Shown here in pieces: positions 16,614-25,055 of a DNA stretch of 34,313 nucleotides. Origin of the DNA: JBDKJS01 sp039806065 (GTDB taxonomy: Bacteria; Bacteroidota; Bacteroidia; AKYH767-A; 2013-40CM-41-45). Where the stretch lies: assembly GCA_039806065.1 (NCBI GenBank), contig JBDKJS010000080.1, positions 1 through 34,313 on the forward strand, read 5' to 3'. The translations under genes were made by a program, and so were the position numbers. Numbering within the stretch: position 1 is the stretch's first letter; every line of letters begins with the position of its first letter. The notes beneath the pieces were generated by a model. The model did not search any database and was not told the DNA's origin. It saw only the letters and a list, made by a program, of their open reading frames with translations.

Positions 16614-16664
16614 ATGGCACAGGCTTACCTACTATTGGCACAAAAATGTGCTGCGAAAAATTAA
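16614..16664 (+). CDS. Possible micro-peptide, 16 aa from ATG, frame open from 16554
   Basis: The frame 16554-16664 is open with a biased Lys/Ala composition (TPIAGKAASKASMAQAYLLL then AQKCAAKN). The only ATG inside is at 16614; a rare ATT at 16554 would be needed for the full 36 residues. It may be a remnant or a non-canonical start. Weak evidence; listed because the 300-bp gap 16446-16749 holds nothing else except the preceding micro-ORF and the hairpin. Confidence 0.2.
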   Translation: MAQAYLLLAQKCAAKN

Positions 16665-16692
16665 ACGCAGGGTTTAAAGAGTGGTGGAAGAA

Positions 16693-16738
16693 GGGGCTCT
16701 TTTTTCGGTTGTTCACAGTAGAGCCCCATTCTTTTTTT
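16693..16738 (+). terminator. GGGGCTCT/AGAGCCCC hairpin with T-run before the TIGR02757 gene
   Basis: A perfect 8-bp GC-rich stem with a 19-nt loop is followed by ATTCTTTTTTT. It is the best candidate terminator of the response-regulator operon. It ends only about 11 bp before the next ATG (16750), so it would sit in the 5' leader of that gene and could act as an attenuator. TATCTTTA just after it (16738-16745) is a weak -7-like match. Confidence 0.6.
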
Positions 16739-16749
16739 ATCTTTACAGC

Positions 16750-17502
16750 ATGAACCTGACTGCGGTAAAAAAAACACTCGACAGTGCATTAGATGATTAC
16801 CATCACAGTAAGTTTATTGATACAGATCCTATTCAAATTCCACACAGGTACACTTTAATTCAAGATATAGAAATAGCTGCCTTCTTAAGTGCCACCATAG
16901 CCTGGGGGAATAGAATCGCCATTATTAACAATGCACTTCGTATGTTGGAATTAATGGAGCCATCACCTTATGATTATGTGATGAATTCCACTACCAATAG
17001 CCTAAAAAAATTTCCGGAAATAATACATCGAACGTTTAACAAAGTTGACCTTGTTTATTTTATCAATGCCTTAAAAATGATTTATTTAAAACATGATTCA
17101 TTGGGTGAGATTTTCAAAGGGAAAGATGTGCACCAAGCCATTAGTAACGCTAGAAATATTTTTTTTGCTACGGACCACCCTGTGCGATCACTGAAACATT
17201 TTTCAGATCCAAGCAAAGGAGCAGCCTGCAAAAGAATTAACTTGTTTCTAAGATGGATGGTAAGAAAGGATCCAAAGCATATAGATTTTGGTTTGTGGTC
17301 TCATATAAAAATGGATCAGTTAATTTGTCCACTTGATGTCCATACTGGCAATACTGCCAGAACCTTGGGCCTTTTAAAAAGGAAACAAAATGATTGGAAA
17401 GCTGCCGAAGAACTTACCTTGCAATTGCGATTGCTTGACCCTATCGATCCTATTAAGTATGATATTGCCCTGTTTGCTTTGGGTGCCCTTAGAAAAAAAT
17501 GA
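16750..17502 (+). CDS. TIGR02757/DUF2400 family protein
   Basis: A 250-residue soluble protein matching the uncharacterised TIGR02757 (DUF2400) family: HRYTLIQDIEIAAFLSATIAWGNR near the N-terminus, then LKHFSDPSKGAACKRINLFLRWMVRKD, the central DFGLWSHI, and PLDVHTGNTARTLGLLKR with DPIDPIKYDIALFALG at the end. The helix-rich sequence with the LRWMVRKD and LDVHTG segments recalls a distant HhH-GPD-like (DNA glycosylase) fold; this is inference, no activity is known. The ATG at 16750 is preferred; an upstream in-frame extension of 23 codons runs through the hairpin. Confidence 0.9.
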   Translation: MNLTAVKKTLDSALDDYHHSKFIDTDPIQIPHRYTLIQDIEIAAFLSATIAWGNRIAIINNALRMLELMEPSPYDYVMNSTTNSLKKFPEIIHRTFNKVDLVYFINALKMIYLKHDSLGEIFKGKDVHQAISNARNIFFATDHPVRSLKHFSDPSKGAACKRINLFLRWMVRKDPKHIDFGLWSHIKMDQLICPLDVHTGNTARTLGLLKRKQNDWKAAEELTLQLRLLDPIDPIKYDIALFALGALRKK

Positions 17503-17539
17503 AGCATTGAATTGATTTTTTTTCATATTTTAGCCTCGT

Positions 17540-19621
17540 ATGAATTTTATTGCACCCAGTTTTTTATGGGCTCTGTTTTTGCTTGGAATACCGGTTATAA
17601 TCCACCTTTTTAACTTTAGACGTTATAGAAAAATACATTTTACCAATGTAGCACTTTTAAAAGAAATTAAATTAGACAATAGAAGTAAATCTAATTTAAA
17701 ACATCTTTTAATACTACTTGCAAGGCTATTAGCAGTCCTTCTTTTAGTGCTAGCCTTTGCCCAACCATTTATTCCATCCAAGCATACTAATTCGCTTTCT
17801 CAAACCAAAAATTTGAGCATTTACATTGATAATTCATTTAGCATGGACGCCAGTGGTACTACTAATAACCTCTTGGAAGAAGCTAAAGAAAAAGCGCTTG
17901 CTATTGTTAATGCCTATGGTAATGATGTAAAATTTCAAATCATAAATAACAATTTCAAGTCTAACGATCATAGATGGTTAGGTCTAACTGCTGCAAGAGA
18001 TGAAATTGCAAAAATTAAAACTTCGCCTCAAACCCGGTCAGCAGCCCAAATCTATAATAGACAAATTAATGCCCTAAATGATGCAAGTAATGCTGCAGCT
18101 ACTTTGTTCTGGATTAGTGATTTTCAAAAATCAAATTTGGATTTTAACCTACTTCCCATTGACACTAATCATTATCTAAATTTACTCCCTTTAGCGGCAA
18201 ATCAAGAAAATAATATTGCCATCGATACCTGTTACTTAACTAATCCCTACGTTCAGCTAAATGTTCCAGCAGATTTGATCGTAGAAGTCATCAACCATGG
18301 AAAAGAATCGATTGAAAACTTAGCTATTAAATTACTAGTGAATGGATCAAATAAAGCAGTTACAACAGATCGTTTAGAGCCAGGAGAACGAAAAAAAGTA
18401 AAGTTATCCTTCACCATTAATAAATCGGGTTGGCAAAATGCAAATGTACAGCTAGCTGATTTTCCAGTTACGTTTGACAATAACTATTATCTTTCATTCA
18501 ATGTTGTAAAACAACTCAGTGTACTACTGTTGTGTGAGAGGGAGATGAATCAAAATATAAAAACTGTATTTACTTCAGATCCATTTTATGAATTCAATAG
18601 TTACACAATTAACCAAATTGACTTTAGTGCTTTCTCCAGATCAGATTTGATCATTTGTGAAGGCATTCAAACATTTAGCTCAGGGCTAATTTTGGAATTA
18701 GAAAAAATATTGAATGCAGGAAAAAATCTATTACTCATCCCCTCAGCTAACATTAACATTGCCTCTTACAACCAATTGCTAAATGCTTACAACATTGGTA
18801 CCCTACTTCCTGCTGAACACTCTACAAGTGAATTTAAGGTAAGTAAAGTAGAATTAAAGCATCCATTTTTCAAGGGTGTTTTCGAAGATCAAACGGCAAA
18901 TGCTCTGCTCAACTTACCCACTGTAAACGCTTATTACCCTCTTAAAACATCACAATTAAGTAATGGTCAACAACTCTTAAGCCTTATAAATGGCGATAGC
19001 TATACTAGTATACATAAAGCTAATAATGGAAATATTATTTTAATGACTAGCCCTATAACCATTGAACATACCAATCTTAGCAGACATGCACTTTTTGTCC
19101 CCATTTTGCTTAGAGCAGCCATGTTGCAATCCGGCATGAATACCATGCATTTTACAATTGGGAAATCAAATAGTTTATCATTTTCAATTTCAAATGCAAC
19201 AAGTGATAAAATGGTAAGACTATTTAGTAACGAGAACAAAATTGATTTTACTACAGAACTTATCAATCAATCTGGTAAAAGCAGCATCAATCTACTAAAT
19301 TTAGATTGGATTTCAGGAAACTACCAAATATTTACAGCTAATGATACGATAGGTTCAGTTGGAGCCAATTACAACCGAGCCGAATCAAATTTGAGTGTTT
19401 ATTCCAATGAACAGCTAAGTACCTTATTGGCAAAAAAATTTAAGTACTTTAGCATTTCACAATCGCAAGGGGCAACACTTACCAATGAGTTAAAAGAAAG
19501 TGAACAAGGAACTCCTCTGTGGAAATGGTGTATTTTAGGCTGCTTGATAATGCTACTAGCAGAAGTTCTAATTATAAAATATTTAACTAATAAAACAATT
19601 GAAGGGAATCCGCGAGCATGA
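17540..19621 (+). CDS. BatA-domain membrane protein (vWA-like)
   Basis: A 693-residue inner-membrane protein. It begins with the TIGR02226-type double-transmembrane N-terminus (FIAPSFLWALFLLGIPVIIH at 3-22, the motif HLFNFRRYRKIHFTNV, and a second helix near 55-80). A degenerate von Willebrand A-like domain follows, with NLSIYIDNSFSMDASG in place of DxSxS, so partial MIDAS residues remain. A long extracytoplasmic beta-rich region continues to a last helix near 665-685 and a short basic tail. Such proteins are widespread in Bacteroidota, related to the aerotolerance BatA proteins. The stop overlaps the dihydroorotase-like gene by 4 bp (ATGA), so the pair is translationally coupled. Confidence 0.9.
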   Translation: MNFIAPSFLWALFLLGIPVIIHLFNFRRYRKIHFTNVALLKEIKLDNRSKSNLKHLLILLARLLAVLLLVLAFAQPFIPSKHTNSLSQTKNLSIYIDNSFSMDASGTTNNLLEEAKEKALAIVNAYGNDVKFQIINNNFKSNDHRWLGLTAARDEIAKIKTSPQTRSAAQIYNRQINALNDASNAAATLFWISDFQKSNLDFNLLPIDTNHYLNLLPLAANQENNIAIDTCYLTNPYVQLNVPADLIVEVINHGKESIENLAIKLLVNGSNKAVTTDRLEPGERKKVKLSFTINKSGWQNANVQLADFPVTFDNNYYLSFNVVKQLSVLLLCEREMNQNIKTVFTSDPFYEFNSYTINQIDFSAFSRSDLIICEGIQTFSSGLILELEKILNAGKNLLLIPSANINIASYNQLLNAYNIGTLLPAEHSTSEFKVSKVELKHPFFKGVFEDQTANALLNLPTVNAYYPLKTSQLSNGQQLLSLINGDSYTSIHKANNGNIILMTSPITIEHTNLSRHALFVPILLRAAMLQSGMNTMHFTIGKSNSLSFSISNATSDKMVRLFSNENKIDFTTELINQSGKSSINLLNLDWISGNYQIFTANDTIGSVGANYNRAESNLSVYSNEQLSTLLAKKFKYFSISQSQGATLTNELKESEQGTPLWKWCILGCLIMLLAEVLIIKYLTNKTIEGNPRA

Positions 19622-20874
19622 GACAACTAATTAATCAAGCCACCATTTTTGATCCCAGTAGCAAGTGGCACAAACAAACCGTAGATTTAGTTATTGAAGA
19701 CGGAGTCATTATCGATATCGCTCCATCAATTAAATTTTCAGATGCCACGGTACTTTTAAAAAATGTAAATGTAAGTCCGGGCTGGTTTGATCTTATGTGT
19801 AATTTCAATGACCCTAACGAAACTATAGGCGAAGATTTATTTACAGGAACTAAGGCGGCTATTGCAGGAGGATTTACTGGCGTACTCCTTTCTCCCAATA
19901 CTTCACCAAGAATAGATAATAAAAGCCTGGTTTCATACATCACCACAAAAGCCACAGACCCTTCCTTGTGCATTTACCCAGCAGCTAATTGCTCCATCGG
20001 TGGGGAAGGAGGTGAACTATCGGAACTTTTTGAATTATGGCAAAATGGAGCCAAAGCATTTACAGATGGCATTAAACCAATAGTTGACACTTCTTTTTTA
20101 TTACGACTATTAACCTACACTAAAAATATACCAGCGCCCATAATGATTCATGCTGCTGATTCGCATCTCAATGGCGAATTAATGGTGCATGAAGGTATTG
20201 CAGCATTACACATGGGTTTAAAGGGAATACCCTCTATCTCCTATCAAATTGCCTTGCATCAAATAATTACATTAGCACAATATGTGGACAGGCCAGTTCA
20301 TATACATTGCATTAACACGTCAGAAAGTGTAAAGATGATTAAAGAAGCAAAAAAGAATGGTGTTAAATTAACTTGCGATGTGGCCTTAGCAAACTTACTA
20401 TTTAGTGATGAAGACTTACTTACTTACGATACCAATCTAAAGGTGAAACCTGTCTTAGGAACAAAACAAGATCAAGAAATGTTAATTGCAGCCCTTGAAG
20501 AGGGAATCATTGATGCGGTATGTAGCAATCACCAGCCCTGTACCATAGAACAGAAGCAAGTAGAGTTTGCATTAGCCAAATATGGGATGGCTTGCATACA
20601 AGATATGTTCCTTGCATTGAACAATTCACCTATTACTACCGATCGAACAATAGATATACTTAGCAAAAAAAATAGGGCAATGGCCAATCTACCAGAAATA
20701 GTTATTGAAAGGGGAAGCAAAGCCAATTTAACCTTCTTCGATACCGATTCACAAAATAATAAGCCCCCTTTTTCGCAATCAAAAGGTGCGAATCAAATTC
20801 ATTTCAAAAATACTGTTAAAGGTTGTGTAATAGGTACACTTGTAGGCACAAAATTTATTACTAGCAATATTTAA
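19618..20874 (+). CDS. Dihydroorotase homologue lacking catalytic residues (pseudoenzyme)
   Basis: A 418-residue amidohydrolase-fold protein, closest to class I dihydroorotases (PyrC) by length and layout: N-terminal barrel half, PGWFDL at 54-59, GGFTGVLLSPNT, AFTDGIKP, HAADSHLNGELM, PVHIHCINTSES, SNHQPCTIEQK, and a C-terminal barrel ending. Key sites differ from active enzymes. The metal HxH is Met60-Cys61-Asn62, the substrate Arg is Asn64, the second His of HxxHxST is Cys231, the catalytic Asp of TDHAPH is Asn304 and its last His is Cys308. It is therefore probably non-catalytic, comparable to the PyrC' partners of aspartate transcarbamoylase, but no pyrB is in the window. Coupled to the BatA-like gene. 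Automated labels will read dihydroorotase. Confidence 0.88.
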   Translation: MRQLINQATIFDPSSKWHKQTVDLVIEDGVIIDIAPSIKFSDATVLLKNVNVSPGWFDLMCNFNDPNETIGEDLFTGTKAAIAGGFTGVLLSPNTSPRIDNKSLVSYITTKATDPSLCIYPAANCSIGGEGGELSELFELWQNGAKAFTDGIKPIVDTSFLLRLLTYTKNIPAPIMIHAADSHLNGELMVHEGIAALHMGLKGIPSISYQIALHQIITLAQYVDRPVHIHCINTSESVKMIKEAKKNGVKLTCDVALANLLFSDEDLLTYDTNLKVKPVLGTKQDQEMLIAALEEGIIDAVCSNHQPCTIEQKQVEFALAKYGMACIQDMFLALNNSPITTDRTIDILSKKNRAMANLPEIVIERGSKANLTFFDTDSQNNKPPFSQSKGANQIHFKNTVKGCVIGTLVGTKFITSNI

Positions 20875-20936
20875 CACCGCTTTAACCAATAAATTCTAAT
20901 AAATAAATTATTCTTGTACTCATTAAAAAACAAAAG

Positions 20937-21680
20937 ATGAAAAAAACAATCGCACTTTTACTAGTAGCATTTATGACAGTGCTACACACCACAGCACAAA
21001 CTGCTGATGAAATTATTGATAAACACTTTGCTGCCATTGGAGGAAAGGCAAAATTGGCTAGTCTTAAGACCATGAAATTTAATGCCAATATAGAAATAAT
21101 GCCAGGTCAGAAAGCACCCGTTTTAATGACCATGAAGGATGGTAATAAAATGCGCTTTGACCTAGATTTACAAGGGATGAAAATGACCAATGCATTTGAT
21201 GGAACCATAGGATGGATGATAAATCCATTTGGTGGAAAAACTGAGCCGGAACGCATGCCAGAAGAAGCAGTTAAAGAATTAAAAAAGCAAGCCGACTTCC
21301 AAGGTCCATTATTTGATTATCAGAAAAAAGGAAGTACAGTGAAATTTATAGGCAAGGAAGATATGGAAGGCACAGAAGTTTATAAACTTCAATTAAATGA
21401 AAAAGATGGTGATGTAACTTATTACTTTATTGATGCAGAATCACATTTATTATTAAAAGAGTCACAAAAAGTGAAAATAGAAGATAAGGAAACTGAAACT
21501 TCAACATTGATGAGTAATTATAAAATGGTTGACGGCCTATTATTTCCTTTTACTATAGAAAGCAGATCTGGAAGTGGCGATAATTCACAAGGTCAAGCCA
21601 TAAATATTGAAGCAATTGAAATAAACATACCAGTGGAAGATAAAATATTTATGATGCCTGCACCTGCAGAAAAAAAATAA
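20937..21680 (+). CDS. LolA-like periplasmic protein
   Basis: A 247-residue exported protein. The signal peptide is about residues 1-20 (MKKTIALLLVAF ... TTAQ). The mature part has the unclosed beta-barrel pattern of LolA/LolB-like outer-membrane lipoprotein-sorting proteins common in Bacteroidota: ADEIIDKHFAAIGGKAKLAS, an Ile/Met-rich strand, MTMKDGNKMRFDLDLQGMKM, GWMINPFGG, YKLQLNEKDGDVTYYFID and a YKMVDGLLFPFTIE end. Its partner is unknown. It ends in a strong terminator and is separated from the preceding gene by 62 bp, so it is probably its own transcript or the end of the BatA unit. Confidence 0.82.
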   Translation: MKKTIALLLVAFMTVLHTTAQTADEIIDKHFAAIGGKAKLASLKTMKFNANIEIMPGQKAPVLMTMKDGNKMRFDLDLQGMKMTNAFDGTIGWMINPFGGKTEPERMPEEAVKELKKQADFQGPLFDYQKKGSTVKFIGKEDMEGTEVYKLQLNEKDGDVTYYFIDAESHLLLKESQKVKIEDKETETSTLMSNYKMVDGLLFPFTIESRSGSGDNSQGQAINIEAIEINIPVEDKIFMMPAPAEKK

Positions 21681-21698
21681 ATAATAAGATTATAAATG

Positions 21699-21744
21699 AA
21701 CCTGTTCTTTCATCTGAATATAGATTTTAAAGAACAGGTTTTTT
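21699..21744 (+). terminator. Rho-independent terminator after the LolA-like gene
   Basis: A perfect 12-bp stem AACCTGTTCTTT / AAAGAACAGGTT with an 18-nt loop is followed by TTTT ATTTT. One of the strongest hairpins in the window. Confidence 0.9.
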
Positions 21745-21775
21745 ATTTTAAAACAATAATTAAACATTAATCAAA

Positions 21776-24700
21776 ATGAAATTAAAACTATTTTTATCAC
21801 TATCGCTTGCCTTATGCCAAATTATGTATGCACAAGAAAAGAGTAAGGTTACCAGTGCAACTATTGGCATGCTTGAAGCACGCCACATAGGTCCGGCAGT
21901 AATGGGCGGTAGGATTACAGCCATTGATGCTAATAACAAAGAGCCTAGAATAATGTATATAGGTACCGCAGCAGGTGGGGTTTGGAAAACCAACACAGGC
22001 GGTAGTATATTTAAACCAATCTTTGATAAATACTGCCAAAGTATAGGCGACCTAGTAGTTGATCAAAAAAATCCAGAAACTATATGGGTAGGAACTGGTG
22101 AAAGCAATATGCGCAACAGTGTAAGCATTGGGAATGGAATTTACAAAAGTACTGACGGAGGAACCAATTGGACTAAGATGGGGTTAGACTCAACTGAGCA
22201 TATTAGCAGGGTAGTACTAAATCCAAATAATAGCAATGAAATTTATGTAGCCGCTCCAGGTCCATTGTGGAGTGATAGCGAACATAGAGGTTTATACAAA
22301 TCTACTGATGGAGGTAACACTTGGCAAAAAATTTTATATGTAGATAAAACCACAGGATGTGCTGAAGTATTAATAGATCCTTCTAATCCACAAATTATTT
22401 ATGCATCTATGTGGCAATTTAGAAGGTCGCCATATTCTTTTAGCAGTGGTGGAAAAAATAGTGCACTCATGAAATCTATTGATGGTGGAAAAACTTGGAA
22501 GAAACTATCCAACGGCTTGCCAACTACAGATTTCGGAAGGATCGCCATGAATTTGGCTCCAAGCAATCCGTCAAATTTGTTTGCAATTGTAGAGGCTAAA
22601 AAAACTTCGCTATACCTAAGTACTGATGGGGGCGAAACATGGAAGGAACAAAGTTCTACAAATAATGTATCAGGTCGTCCATTTTATTTCAGTGTAATAG
22701 AAGTAGATCCAAAAGACCCTAAACGGGTTTATAGACCAGCCTGGTCTTTAAGTATCAGTAATGATGGTGGATTAAGCTTTACAGAAGCAAGTCAAGAGGG
22801 AGGTTGGATACATAGCGACCACCATGCACTGTGGATCAATCCAAACAATCCTAGCCATATGTACCTTGGAACTGATGGTGGTGTATACATGAGTATGGAT
22901 AGAGGTAACAATTGGTTATTCTTAAACTCTATACCCGTATCACAATTTTATCATGTAGGTGTAGATGATGCAAGTCCCTATAATGTATTTGGAGGATTGC
23001 AAGACAATGGTTCTTGGATAGCTCCAAGCAATTGTATCGGAGGTATCACCAATGGCGAATGGAAAAATGTAGGCTTTGGAGATGGATTTTGGGTGCAACG
23101 CGATAAAGAAAACCCCAACATTATGTACAGTGAATATCAAGGAGGAAATGCCAGTAGGGTAAATTTAGCAACCAATGAATATGCTGATATAAAGCCACGA
23201 GCAATACCGGGCGATCCCAAACTACGATATAATTGGAATACACCTTTAGTGCTTTCAAAGGATGGAAAACGATTATACATGGGTGCACAGTATTTATACA
23301 AATCATTAAATAAAGGAATTACATGGGAGAGAATTTCACCAGACCTTACAACAAATGATCCAAAGAAACAGAATCAGGAAGAGAGTGGCGGTGTAACTGT
23401 TGATAATAGCTCTGCCGAAAATCATTGTACAATTTTTACCTTGGCTGAAAGTCCATTTGATGCCAATGTAATTTATGTTGGAACAGATGATGGCAATTTA
23501 CAATTAACCAAGGATGGAGGCAAAACTTGGATCAATGTGGGCATCAATAATAAAAGCATCCCTGCTCAAACATGGGTGAGCAGCATTGAACCAAGTAAAT
23601 ATGATAAGAATGTAGTATACGCTACATTTGATAACCACGCTTATGGTGATCATAAAACATATTGCTGCAAAAGTACCGACATGGGAACAAGCTGGACCTT
23701 GCTTACCGCTTCAGTAAACAATGGTTTTGCGCATAAAATCAAAGAAGATCTGGTAAGTAATCAATTGCTATTGCTAGGTACGGAGTTTGGTTTAATGGCC
23801 AGTTTTGATGCTGGTCAAAGCTGGATTACCATGAATGCAAAAATTCCACCCACACCGGTTAGAGACATAGTAATCCATGAACGTACGAATGATTTAGTGT
23901 TAGCCACTCATGGCCGAGGTGTATTAATTGTAGATGATATTTCGCCACTTCGCCAGTTAAATGCAGATATATTAAATCAAGATATGGCATTTATCAATAC
24001 CAGACCAGTTGCTGTTACCGGAGGGCATTACGGTGGAAGCTTTCCTAGTGCTGGTGGTTTTGTTGGAGGCAATGCCAACGAACAAGCGCAAATAATTTAT
24101 TACTTGAAAGATAGAGTAACTACAGGAGATGTTAAAGTTGAAATTTTTGATCCCTCTGGTAATTTTATAACCACCATTCCTGCCACCAAACGAAAAGGCT
24201 TAAATATTATATCTTGGAACATGCGCACTAAGCCACCACGCACCGCTAAAGGGGTTAGAATAGATGTAGCAGGATTTTCTTCACCCTTGGTGTCGCCAGG
24301 AAACTATGAAGTGAAAATCACTAAGGGAGACAAGACCATTAGTGGTAAATTGATCCTTGAAAAGGATCCCTTATCAGCACATAGCAATACCGATATTGCC
24401 TTACAGCAGAAAACATCAAAAGAATTATTTGGATTAGTAGAAGAGCTAGCCTTCACGGTTTATCAAATCAACATGGTAAAAGACAGTGCACAAGCAATTA
24501 GTGCAAGCACACAAAATAAATCTTTGAAATCGTCACTTACAGCGGTTGTAGATGGGTTAGAAAATGTGCGAAAACAATTGATTGCTACTAAGGGGGGCGA
24601 AGCCATCACAGGGGAAGAAAGATTGCGAGAAAAATTGTCAGAACTATATGCATCTGTTACTAATTACGAAGGCCGTCCGAGCGATTCGCAATTGGCGAAC

Positions 24701-24907
24701 ATGAAAACATTAAGTGAAGAATTTGACAAGCTAAAAGCATCTTTAAACAAAGTATTCGACACGCAGCTTAAAAAGGCTCAAGCTAATCTAATAGCTTCAA
24801 AACAAGGCCCATTAATAGTGCCAACGCGTGAATATTTTGATAAAAATGTTACCGCAGCAATGCCCATAAATGAAAATTTAGGGCACCAAGAATTAGAAAT
24901 TGAATAA
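21776..24907 (+). CDS. Secreted Asp-box beta-propeller protein (VPS10/sortilin-like, annotated as glycosyl hydrolase)
   Basis: A 1043-residue exported protein. Signal peptide about 1-20 (KLFLSLSLALCQIMYAQ). From residue 25 to about 730 it contains about ten Asp-box (BNR-like) repeats, such as STDGGTNW, STDGGNTW, SIDGGKTW, STDGGETW, SMDRGNNW, TKDGGKTW, STDMGTSW and SFDAGQSW, forming one or two beta-propellers like those of sortilin-type and GH74 proteins. RHIGPAVMGGRI is the standard family start. A FlgD/Ig-like strand set follows (about 790-870), then a helical region. No type IX C-terminal sorting domain is evident at the NENLGHQELEIE end. No catalytic residues can be assigned; an enzymatic role is not proven. 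Confidence 0.86.
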   Translation: MKLKLFLSLSLALCQIMYAQEKSKVTSATIGMLEARHIGPAVMGGRITAIDANNKEPRIMYIGTAAGGVWKTNTGGSIFKPIFDKYCQSIGDLVVDQKNPETIWVGTGESNMRNSVSIGNGIYKSTDGGTNWTKMGLDSTEHISRVVLNPNNSNEIYVAAPGPLWSDSEHRGLYKSTDGGNTWQKILYVDKTTGCAEVLIDPSNPQIIYASMWQFRRSPYSFSSGGKNSALMKSIDGGKTWKKLSNGLPTTDFGRIAMNLAPSNPSNLFAIVEAKKTSLYLSTDGGETWKEQSSTNNVSGRPFYFSVIEVDPKDPKRVYRPAWSLSISNDGGLSFTEASQEGGWIHSDHHALWINPNNPSHMYLGTDGGVYMSMDRGNNWLFLNSIPVSQFYHVGVDDASPYNVFGGLQDNGSWIAPSNCIGGITNGEWKNVGFGDGFWVQRDKENPNIMYSEYQGGNASRVNLATNEYADIKPRAIPGDPKLRYNWNTPLVLSKDGKRLYMGAQYLYKSLNKGITWERISPDLTTNDPKKQNQEESGGVTVDNSSAENHCTIFTLAESPFDANVIYVGTDDGNLQLTKDGGKTWINVGINNKSIPAQTWVSSIEPSKYDKNVVYATFDNHAYGDHKTYCCKSTDMGTSWTLLTASVNNGFAHKIKEDLVSNQLLLLGTEFGLMASFDAGQSWITMNAKIPPTPVRDIVIHERTNDLVLATHGRGVLIVDDISPLRQLNADILNQDMAFINTRPVAVTGGHYGGSFPSAGGFVGGNANEQAQIIYYLKDRVTTGDVKVEIFDPSGNFITTIPATKRKGLNIISWNMRTKPPRTAKGVRIDVAGFSSPLVSPGNYEVKITKGDKTISGKLILEKDPLSAHSNTDIALQQKTSKELFGLVEELAFTVYQINMVKDSAQAISASTQNKSLKSSLTAVVDGLENVRKQLIATKGGEAITGEERLREKLSELYASVTNYEGRPSDSQLANMKTLSEEFDKLKASLNKVFDTQLKKAQANLIASKQGPLIVPTREYFDKNVTAAMPINENLGHQELEIE

Positions 24908-24933
24908 GTTTTAACCAAATCGTTAACAAAATT

Positions 24934-24962
24934 AAAAGCGAACCCAAGTGGTTCGCTTTTTT
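24934..24962 (+). terminator. Rho-independent terminator after the Asp-box gene
   Basis: Stem AAAAGCGAACC / GGTTCGCTTTT with a CAAGT loop and a T run; 27 bp after the stop codon. Confidence 0.9.
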
Positions 24963-25001
24963 GCATGTAATAAGTAGCATTGAAATTAGAAATACAATCC
25001 A

Positions 25002-25031
25002 AAAAAAAACACCAAGCAAATGCTTGGTGTT
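25002..25031 (-). terminator. Rho-independent terminator of clpC
   Basis: On the minus strand, stem AACACCAAGC / GCTTGGTGTT with a short loop is followed by nine T, 25 bp downstream of the clpC stop. Together with the preceding hairpin it separates the convergent genes. Confidence 0.9.
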
Positions 25032-25055
25032 ATACTTTATTTTTCAAAATGTAAT

